Below are positions 57,765-64,000 of a stretch of 64,000 nt of DNA, in pieces. Position 1 is the stretch's first letter. Each line of letters opens with the position of its first letter. The notes beneath the pieces were generated by a model that was given only the letters and a program-made list of their open reading frames with translations, did not search any database and was not told where the DNA came from. A program made the position numbers and the translations under genes. Origin of the DNA: an uncultured Lachnospiraceae bacterium (GTDB lineage: Bacteria; Bacillota; Clostridia; Lachnospirales; Lachnospiraceae); assembly GCA_910586205.1 (NCBI GenBank), contig CAJUGD010000002.1, positions 186,001 through 250,000 on the forward strand. The letters run 5' to 3'.

Positions 57765-58087
57765 GCCTTCCCCTCCGCTCCTCCCAAATGGGGCCCCTCG
57801 CAGGCGCTGGTCTGACAGACAGCCGCTACCACGCCGTCAATCCCCTCCAGACTGTCCAATACCCACACACCGCAGCCCAGGCTGAGCAGTTCCCGCATAC
57901 GCACATGCTGCAGAGGCGTGGGCTTCTTCCCTGGCGCCTTTACCTCCACAAAGCCGATATGCCCTCCCGGCATCACCACCAGCCGGTCCGGCACTCCGTC
58001 ATTTCCTGGAGAGACGAATTTATAAGCCTTTCCCCCGGCCCGCTTTACCGCTTCCCTGAACTTCTCCTCAATCTCTTTCTCTCTCAC
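57761..58087 (-). CDS. VRR-NUC domain nuclease
   Basis: The 108-residue protein has the PD-(D/E)xK nuclease core with GNDGVPDRLVVMPGGHIGFV then EVKAPGKKPTPLQHVRM. It starts at the GTG at 58087 (VREKEIEEKF) after AAGGAGGATCAAT, in preference to an ATG at 58117. VRR-NUC proteins act as Holliday junction or flap-type nucleases next to phage helicases. Confidence 0.9.
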   Translation of the reverse strand: MREKEIEEKFREAVKRAGGKAYKFVSPGNDGVPDRLVVMPGGHIGFVEVKAPGKKPTPLQHVRMRELLSLGCGVWVLDSLEGIDGVVAAVCQTSACEGPHLGGAEGKA

Positions 58088-58348
58088 ATTGATCCTCCTT
58101 CTCTGCCCGGGCAACAAGCCCCTCGCGTGTACGTGCGTACCCTTTTTATTTAATTTAAGGGTTTAAAGGGTTATAATACCCTTAATACCCCATATTCTAT
58201 GTTTATATAGATAAAGAATGTTGCAAATGTAGATATATGGGTTAAACCCGCATAAAATAAGGATTTTTTCGGGAACACTCCTCTTGTTCCTTTTTGTTGA
58301 TTTGTTGCCAGGCTGCTACTTCAAGAATGTTGCATTTGACGTTTATAT
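58088..58348. other. AT-rich gap with short repeats between VapE and VRR-NUC genes
   Basis: No gene is seen. AAGAATGTTGCA occurs twice (58214-58225 and 58323-58334) and AAGAATGTT once more (58351). A GGAACA/TGTTCC hairpin with TTTTT after it on the plus strand lies at 58272-58293. The stretch could hold a promoter for VRR-NUC or be part of the replication origin, but nothing decides this. Confidence 0.4.
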
Positions 58349-60790
58349 TCAAGAATGTTCCTCCTCCCGTATCCGGTTAAACCCCCTTTGTTTTCCGTAA
58401 TAAGGTCCAAAAGGGATTGGACCGCGGCTTCGTTCCCATCCGCCTATCACAGACAGAATCGAATTGATTTCATAGGAATCGCTTTTCTTCATCATCTTTA
58501 AATCTCCGTTAAAGCATTCACACCAAATCTCTGCCGCACATACCCGGTCCCTGGAAACCAACTGGTCAGCATCACAGGCGTCCTTTCCAAAATTCCAAAA
58601 ATCCCTCCGTGCATATAGGTCCTTCCTGTTCCAATCCAAGGTGATCTGCCTTTCTAGGAACTCACGGATAATCCCTTCTTTCGGATTGCTTTCCATATGC
58701 TCCTCCTGCTGCCTTTTTGCCTCTCTGGCATCCTCACCTTCCAGATACAGCTTTTCCCCACATCTCCACCGGATTACAGCCTCTGCCCAAATCTGATCCA
58801 CCTCACCTTCAAGCTGAGAGAAAATATGCTTCCTTGGTTTCCTCTCCCCCAGATCAACCGGCCAGAACCGTCTGTTTCCTGTCAGATCCCTCAAAATCTC
58901 CTTATTGTTAGTAGTTCCCACAATAATACAAGAACGGGGAAACGGTCTTGTATGGCGCCCATAGGGCTCCCGATATACGTCCTCTGTTTTACTAAGAAAC
59001 TGTTTGATCGTATTCATTTCGGATTTATTCATTCCGGCCAATTCTCCGGCCTCCAGGATCCAGTATCCTTGGATTATTTCTGCGGCTTCTTTTCCCTCAA
59101 AAGTACTTAAGCTGTCTGAATACCAATCCATCCCCAACACACGAAAAAAGGTGCTTTTCCCCAATCCTTGAGGACCGGATAATATAAGCATAGAATCGAA
59201 TTTCACTCCGGAAGTCATGGCCCTGGCTACTGCTGCCGTCAAGGTTTTTCTGGTCACAGCCCTCACATAAGGGCTGTCCTCTGCCCCAAAATAATCAATT
59301 AAAAGGGTGTCAAGCCGTGGTATATTATCCCATACCAGCCTTCTCAGATACTCCTGGAGTCTGTTGACCCGGTGGGACACCGCATAAACTGCCATGGCAT
59401 CTAATATATTACTCTTTCCGGTTATTCCGTATACTTTCTCCAGATAATGCCTCATTCCGGCATCATCCTGTTCTTCCCACGCACGCGGCTTTTGATACCG
59501 CTTTTCCACATCCCACGGCATAGGTTCCCCTGCCACGGGGCGGTTGGCAAAATCATCATGCCAAAAACGCCCATAAAGCCGATTATCATGGTTTAATATA
59601 GTCAGTACATTGTCAATGGTGTTCAGTGGTTTCCCGGTCCTGGAATGGCATTTCAGCATCCCCATCCAGTCCAGATCTTCGGGCTCCTGAGGTTCTAAGC
59701 GGGCCATAGGCATGGCCGCAAACTCCTCCTGGGCCTTCTCATACCGTTCCGCCGTAACTAGCTTTGCCACCGGCCCCAGACCGGAAGCAAACTCACACAT
59801 AGCCTGGAACGACGGAAGCTGGGTTACCGGCGTATCCGGCTTTGCCTCCCCATCCTCCTCCCCAAACTTATGCAGCCGCACCAGATCAAACGCATTGCAC
59901 AGCTTTCCTGACGCTGGATCCGTGGCATGATGGCTGTATAGGAAATTCCCGCCCTCATACAGCACTGCCCCTCCTACGGTCGTTCCCCCGCTATAGGTAT
60001 ACCGTTCCTCCCCGCATGGCACATAGGCGTCCGGAATAAACTCCGCAATCGCCTCTGGGATGGTATAGGTACGGCAAAACGCTCCTACCACCCCCTGCTT
60101 CTCCAACGGGTTCCCCTGCTTCTTGGCCGACCGATCCCGCAGCTTTGCCGCGCCCGGCACCTCTGGCCACTCCGATACATTCCTCCAGTCCTGATACAGC
60201 CCCAGCATCCCGGCTCGTGACAAAAACGGCTTATCCCCATAGAAAAACACATACTCACTGTCCCGGCTGCACCCTGGCCAATACATCAGCCGAACCGGCT
60301 CAAAGGTAGTCGGGTCAAACATGGGCATTCCTAAAAAGGATGCCGCCTTCCTGGCAATCGGCTCATACTCCTCCACACTGCAGGGTTCATCCAAAGGGAA
60401 AATAATCCGCAGCCTGGGAGCCGCAGGCTCATGCTTTCTGGTGGAATATACTGCATAGGCACACCCCATTGAATCCAAAACCGTCAGCACCCTCTGAGTC
60501 CCTCCGGCCGGGATATTGTCCGCATCCAGTGTCACCAGATGCCTGGGTCCCGCGTTCTGACTGCGTCTGGCCTTCCCAGTCAACTCCCCGCCCACAAACC
60601 CTCCGATATCCTTTAAGCTGTCCTGGCCGGACTTGGAAAGTCCCCGGTACTCCTCATACGATTCCCGGGTCCTTACCGGCATGGATACTCGCCGGACAAA
60701 ATCCGACCACAGAAGCTCCTGCTGCTGCCAGCTCATGGATTTTCGGCTGGCCCCGGTAGAGATCCGTATGGTCCGGTCATTGATGAACAT
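58349..60790 (-). CDS. VapE-like primase-helicase
   Basis: The 813-residue protein has an N-terminal primase-polymerase-like part (RHLVTLDADNIPAGG, AAPRLRIIFPLDEPCSVEEY). The C-terminal virulence-associated E ATPase has Walker A LILSGPQGLGKSTFFRVLG and later VGTTNNKEILRDLTGNRRFW. This layout suits replication initiation of phage DNA. AAAAAGGAG precedes the ATG at 60790, five bases after the polymerase gene stop. Confidence 0.93.
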   Translation of the reverse strand: MFINDRTIRISTGASRKSMSWQQQELLWSDFVRRVSMPVRTRESYEEYRGLSKSGQDSLKDIGGFVGGELTGKARRSQNAGPRHLVTLDADNIPAGGTQRVLTVLDSMGCAYAVYSTRKHEPAAPRLRIIFPLDEPCSVEEYEPIARKAASFLGMPMFDPTTFEPVRLMYWPGCSRDSEYVFFYGDKPFLSRAGMLGLYQDWRNVSEWPEVPGAAKLRDRSAKKQGNPLEKQGVVGAFCRTYTIPEAIAEFIPDAYVPCGEERYTYSGGTTVGGAVLYEGGNFLYSHHATDPASGKLCNAFDLVRLHKFGEEDGEAKPDTPVTQLPSFQAMCEFASGLGPVAKLVTAERYEKAQEEFAAMPMARLEPQEPEDLDWMGMLKCHSRTGKPLNTIDNVLTILNHDNRLYGRFWHDDFANRPVAGEPMPWDVEKRYQKPRAWEEQDDAGMRHYLEKVYGITGKSNILDAMAVYAVSHRVNRLQEYLRRLVWDNIPRLDTLLIDYFGAEDSPYVRAVTRKTLTAAVARAMTSGVKFDSMLILSGPQGLGKSTFFRVLGMDWYSDSLSTFEGKEAAEIIQGYWILEAGELAGMNKSEMNTIKQFLSKTEDVYREPYGRHTRPFPRSCIIVGTTNNKEILRDLTGNRRFWPVDLGERKPRKHIFSQLEGEVDQIWAEAVIRWRCGEKLYLEGEDAREAKRQQEEHMESNPKEGIIREFLERQITLDWNRKDLYARRDFWNFGKDACDADQLVSRDRVCAAEIWCECFNGDLKMMKKSDSYEINSILSVIGGWERSRGPIPFGPYYGKQRGFNRIREEEHS

Positions 60791-60794
60791 GGCT

Positions 60795-62759
60795 TTACTC
60801 CTTTTTATAATAATCTCCCACAAAACCGTCTGCATTCAGCGGCAGTCCCGCCGCCCACGGCGGCGCCTGGCACATGAGCTGGATCGCCTCCTCCAGACTC
60901 TGCCCTCCGCCTTCCAAAATCTCCAGCGCCACCTCATCATGGATATGGAAACAAATCCGATATCCCGCGCTTTGCAGGTTCATCATAGCGTTGGCCAGGC
61001 AGTCTCTTGCCACTGCCTGCACAATATTTTCCGTCAGCTTTCCCCCATAAGTCTGTATCATTCCCCACTTATGGCTTTTCTGATCCATTCCTTTATAATA
61101 AATCCGCTTCCGGTTCCGCTCATCTGACGCCAGGCTGGGCTCCACATAAGACAGACTTCTCCCGCTGGGGAGCTGCACCATCATTCGTCCTGCATCCCGA
61201 TAAAAGGATACCCCACAAGGCAAAGACGCTGCTGCCCCGGTTTCAATGCAGTCCAAGGCATACCTCTCCACTGCATACCAGAAATCCTGTATCCTCCGGT
61301 TGGAAGCCCGCCATCTCCTCACAATGTCTGGCAGATCCTCCTCCTTTATCCCCATCTGCAAAGCTCCCATCTGCACCAGCGCTCCTGCAGCTCCCTGGTA
61401 CCCTAAAGCCAACTCCGCAATCTTCCCTTTTGCACGGAGAGCATATTCCGGGTTCCCCTTCCGTATTTTCTCCACCGGCACCCCAAACATAGCGCCTGCG
61501 GAAGCCTCATAAATCATTCCATGGGTACGGAACACTTCAAGCCTCCATTCCTCCCCGGCCAGCCAAGCAAGCACTCTCGCTTCAATGGCCGAAAAATCAG
61601 CCACAGCAAAGCGGTATCCCTCCCCTGGCACAAAAGCAGTGCGGATTAATTGGGATAAGACATCCGGCACATTTCCATAAATAGTCTTTAATGCCTCCAC
61701 CTTCTGCTTTTTCACCAATTCCCGCGCCGTATCCAAACTTTCAATGTAATTTCTGGGGAGGTTTTGAATTTGCACCAGGCGCCCGGCCCATCTCCCGGTC
61801 CGCTGCCCGCCGTAGAACTGCAAAAGCCCTCGCACCCTTCCATCGTCACATACTGCTGCTTTCATGGCCTCATATTTCTTTATGCTAGTTTTCGACAGCT
61901 CCTGCCGAATCTTCAGCATCTTCTTCACATCCGGGTTGGGCCCGTCCGCCTCCAGAAGCTCCGCCACAGTCTGCTTGTCCAGGCTTTCCACTTCAATATC
62001 CGCGTTATCCTGGATCCATTGTTTAAGCTGCGCCACGGAATTAGGATTATCCAGCCCTGTGATCTCCCGGGCTTCCTCCTCCAGAGCATCCGTCATATGG
62101 TCACTGACTGCCAATGCCCCGTTTACAAAATCCATATCCAATGCCACTCCGTTGATGTTAATGTCCTGGTCCAGCGCCCATAGGCAGCGCTCCTGTGCCG
62201 GTACAGGATATCCTTTCAACCTTCCGGCAACTTCCCGCTCTGTCACCACATCCCGCATACAGTACTCTTTAAAAAGCTGCCATTTTTCCGGTGAATGCTC
62301 CGGCAAATTTCTCCTTCTCCCGCCGTTCCTCTTTGTGGGGGCGCACGGGGTACAGAAATATCGCACCAGCGCTTTTCCTTCCGCCATTTTCCTTCTATCC
62401 TCAGAAATGCCCATTGCCTTTCCTACGGCGTCTAAACCACCGGCATAACCACAATACCAGGCATGTACCATAGAACAATTCCATTGATCCAGGAAGGTTT
62501 TATAATACCGGCTTAAACAATAATACTCAAAAGCGGCATTGAAAGCAGTTTTTTTAACATCCGGATTCCCTAAATCCAGTATCACCGGATACGGGATACT
62601 CTCTCCCTGCAGAAGATCCGCTATCTGTACAGGCCCTTCATCATACTGCCAGGCAAATAAGAGGATCTCAAAGTCCGGAGACTGTACATAACGGTACAGC
62701 CCGGACTTCTGAAGCTTTACACTGCTATAAGTTTCCAAGTCAATGCTTAAGGTCCTCAA
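60795..62759 (-). CDS. phage DNA polymerase I (family A)
   Basis: The 654-residue protein has a 3'-5' exonuclease-like N-terminus (LSIDLETYSSVKLQKSGLYR). The polymerase motifs are A (VADFSAIEARVLAWLAGE), B (YALRAKGKIAELALGYQGAA) and C (YRICFHIHDEVALEILEGG). The start codon is TTG, overlapping the stop of the DUF2815 gene (TTGA). It replicates the phage genome with the VapE-like protein. Confidence 0.95.
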   Translation of the reverse strand: MRTLSIDLETYSSVKLQKSGLYRYVQSPDFEILLFAWQYDEGPVQIADLLQGESIPYPVILDLGNPDVKKTAFNAAFEYYCLSRYYKTFLDQWNCSMVHAWYCGYAGGLDAVGKAMGISEDRRKMAEGKALVRYFCTPCAPTKRNGGRRRNLPEHSPEKWQLFKEYCMRDVVTEREVAGRLKGYPVPAQERCLWALDQDININGVALDMDFVNGALAVSDHMTDALEEEAREITGLDNPNSVAQLKQWIQDNADIEVESLDKQTVAELLEADGPNPDVKKMLKIRQELSKTSIKKYEAMKAAVCDDGRVRGLLQFYGGQRTGRWAGRLVQIQNLPRNYIESLDTARELVKKQKVEALKTIYGNVPDVLSQLIRTAFVPGEGYRFAVADFSAIEARVLAWLAGEEWRLEVFRTHGMIYEASAGAMFGVPVEKIRKGNPEYALRAKGKIAELALGYQGAAGALVQMGALQMGIKEEDLPDIVRRWRASNRRIQDFWYAVERYALDCIETGAAASLPCGVSFYRDAGRMMVQLPSGRSLSYVEPSLASDERNRKRIYYKGMDQKSHKWGMIQTYGGKLTENIVQAVARDCLANAMMNLQSAGYRICFHIHDEVALEILEGGGQSLEEAIQLMCQAPPWAAGLPLNADGFVGDYYKKE

Positions 62760-63547
62760 ATCCCCATCACTCCCCCATAAAGCGGCATCCCGGTCACTGG
62801 ATCTGTAGCAGGAGCTGACGGTACGGTTCCTGCTGGCGGAAGGCCAAAGGCATAGCCTGGAGAGTTCAGGAAAGTACCTCCATAACCCGCAGACGCGGCA
62901 CCGGCGCCTGGTGGAACAGGGCCATATCCAGGAGATTGAGGCTGTCCCCCATATCCTCCGGATGGCGCAGGCGCCTGTCCAGGCGGAGTAGATCCCAACA
63001 TCATGCCATACGTTGACGCCCCATTCCAGACATTTTTCCCTCCAAAATCCTCCTCCGGGGTCGTCCGTCCGGACAGCGGTTCCCCGTCTGCGATCTTCTG
63101 CAGGTTATTCAGGCCACATCCCACGCCTCGGTTCCCGTTCTGGTTATAAGCAAAAAAATTCACGGAAGCACGCGCATAACATCCGGAATAGAACCCATTA
63201 GGATCCAGAATCGGCTGGATATCCGAGTCTACCACGGAAGGCCGCACTTTGCTGGATGCACGCACCACCCAGCATCCCCGGCACTCCTCCCCAAACGGTT
63301 CCCCGTTATCTTTCACCCCATCCCCGTCATACAACGGCAATTTGGGTCTTGCCGGCTTCTGCCCGCCAAACACTTTCTGCACCCCGTCCTCAAGTGCCTG
63401 ATTTATGGCAGCACAGATAGCCTGATAAGACACCTGATCGGATTTAGCAAATAACATCGTAATCTGATATTTCGGCTCCCCGCCTCCTTGCGGGGCCTGC
63501 GGCTGAAACACATGGGCATAGCTTGCCCGAAATACACCTGTTATCAT
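62756..63547 (-). CDS. DUF2815 ssDNA-binding-like protein
   Basis: The 263-residue protein has the DUF2815 pattern: GVFRASYAHVFQPQAPQGGG, FGEECRGCWVVRASSKVRPS and GCYARASVNFFAYNQNGNRG, similar to OB-type single-stranded DNA-binding proteins. The last 95 residues are a Gly/Pro/Gln-rich disordered tail, as in SSB. It contains TPEEDFGGKN, also found at the end of the next upstream protein. GAAAGGAGACC precedes the ATG. Confidence 0.9.
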   Translation of the reverse strand: MITGVFRASYAHVFQPQAPQGGGEPKYQITMLFAKSDQVSYQAICAAINQALEDGVQKVFGGQKPARPKLPLYDGDGVKDNGEPFGEECRGCWVVRASSKVRPSVVDSDIQPILDPNGFYSGCYARASVNFFAYNQNGNRGVGCGLNNLQKIADGEPLSGRTTPEEDFGGKNVWNGASTYGMMLGSTPPGQAPAPSGGYGGQPQSPGYGPVPPGAGAASAGYGGTFLNSPGYAFGLPPAGTVPSAPATDPVTGMPLYGGVMGI

Positions 63548-64000
63548 GGCTGGTCTCCTTTCTTATAAGCGTTTGCCCCGCCGAAATCCTCCTCCGGCGT
63601 ACTGTCTTTTACATAGGCCGGGCGCTTATCTTCCTCAGGGGCCAGCGTAGGCGCCCCCTTGGGCTTTTCAATAAACGGGGCAAGGATTGTATTGTATTCT
63701 TCCCTCGTAATCAGCTTCTCCGCCTCTGTCAACGGCAAAGGAACCTGCTCATAGAACATGGCCTTCTTATACCCAGCCTTTACCAGAGCCCCATAAGCCG
63801 CTTTAGGGTCTGTCAGGCTCCGGTTGCTCCTTCCTTCCACCAGCTTCCATCCAGGCACCGCCTCCCCGCCAAGTAGCTTTGCCAGCGCTGCCTTTTTCAC
63901 CTTCTTAATCCAGGGTTCCGCCATGATAAGAAGGGGCAGAAGCGTTCCGATTTCCTCATTAGTTAAAAGCGCCTCATTTTTCATCTTTCCGGTGGCCGGA
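63544..64000 (-). CDS. DUF2800 nuclease-like protein, 5' end outside window
   Basis: The frame is open to the window edge, beyond the ATG at 63984, and matches the C-terminal third of DUF2800 proteins (WKLVEGRSNRSLTDPKAAYG, PKGAPTLAPEEDKRPAYVKD). These are RecB/Cas4-like nucleases of about 380 residues found beside DUF2815 in phages. It ends with TPEEDFGGANAYKKGDQP. The stop overlaps the DUF2815 start by four bases. Confidence 0.88.
   Translation of the reverse strand, partial: PATGKMKNEALLTNEEIGTLLPLLIMAEPWIKKVKKAALAKLLGGEAVPGWKLVEGRSNRSLTDPKAAYGALVKAGYKKAMFYEQVPLPLTEAEKLITREEYNTILAPFIEKPKGAPTLAPEEDKRPAYVKDSTPEEDFGGANAYKKGDQP

Noticed and set aside
58214..58364. Replication origin iterons (AAGAATGTT repeats)
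   Set aside because: Only three irregular copies, one of them inside the VapE gene end; not enough to call an origin.

Overview
The window comes from the chromosome of a low-to-mid G+C anaerobic Firmicute, most likely a gut Clostridia of the Lachnospiraceae type. The evidence is strong AGGAGG ribosome binding sites, an SdpRI pair, a PPi-type phosphofructokinase, an Entner-Doudoroff-like hexuronate cluster, and Clostridia-type phage genes. Genus cannot be fixed from sequence reading alone. The host part is about 1-21,760. A contractile-tailed prophage fills 21,765 to the right edge and continues beyond it.

Host part. The left edge holds the 5' part of xseA and all of nusB. Next come an orphan HicB-like gene, a tRNA-Gln fused to the broken end of an ABC permease gene, and a YitT membrane protein. 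An ECF sigma, anti-sigma and von Willebrand lipoprotein operon follows, then divergent sdpRI and pfp. From 10.5 to 18.7 kb there is a hexuronate cluster: two PfkB-type KDG kinases, KDPG aldolase, an IclR regulator, altronate dehydratase (uxaA), a LacI regulator and uronate isomerase (uxaC). uxaA and lacI-uxaC diverge from a region where each promoter carries a LacI-type operator just after its -10 box. An L,D-transpeptidase and a truncated NMT1/THI5-like solute-binding lipoprotein end the host part. Two CTAG-bounded hairpin elements of about 166 bp lie in host intergenic DNA and share an apical core.

Prophage part. Nearly all genes lie on the minus strand, so the phage reads from right to left. 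Replication and nucleic acid genes (63.9-54.8 kb: DUF2800, DUF2815, DNA polymerase A, VapE-like primase/helicase, VRR-NUC nuclease, SNF2 helicase) come first. A RinA/sigma-region-4-like regulator follows, then terminase, portal, head morphogenesis protein, protease/scaffold and DUF2184 capsid. Connector proteins, sheath, tube, a frameshifted tail chaperone, tape measure, PBSX-type baseplate genes, tail fibres, holin and endolysin complete it. The prophage has cut the solute-binding protein gene near 21,762. No integrase or CI-type repressor is visible, so they are expected beyond 64 kb.

Accessory cargo. Three copies of a two-gene cassette, an Arc-like ribbon-helix-helix gene followed by an ORF6N antirepressor-like gene, sit among late genes at 25.7-23.9 kb (two in tandem) and 39.9-38.9 kb. 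Each has its own inverted repeat around its promoter, and two share a nearly identical 344-bp 3' block. Other cargo is a plus-strand hicAB pair, a Hol_Tox peptide with an opposing antisense RNA promoter, and an AT-rich two-gene unit (52.9-51.3 kb) behind a promoter that contains a LexA-type box. That unit pairs an unrecognised soluble protein with a membrane protein. The head morphogenesis protein also carries an extra HExxH metalloprotease-like C-terminus.
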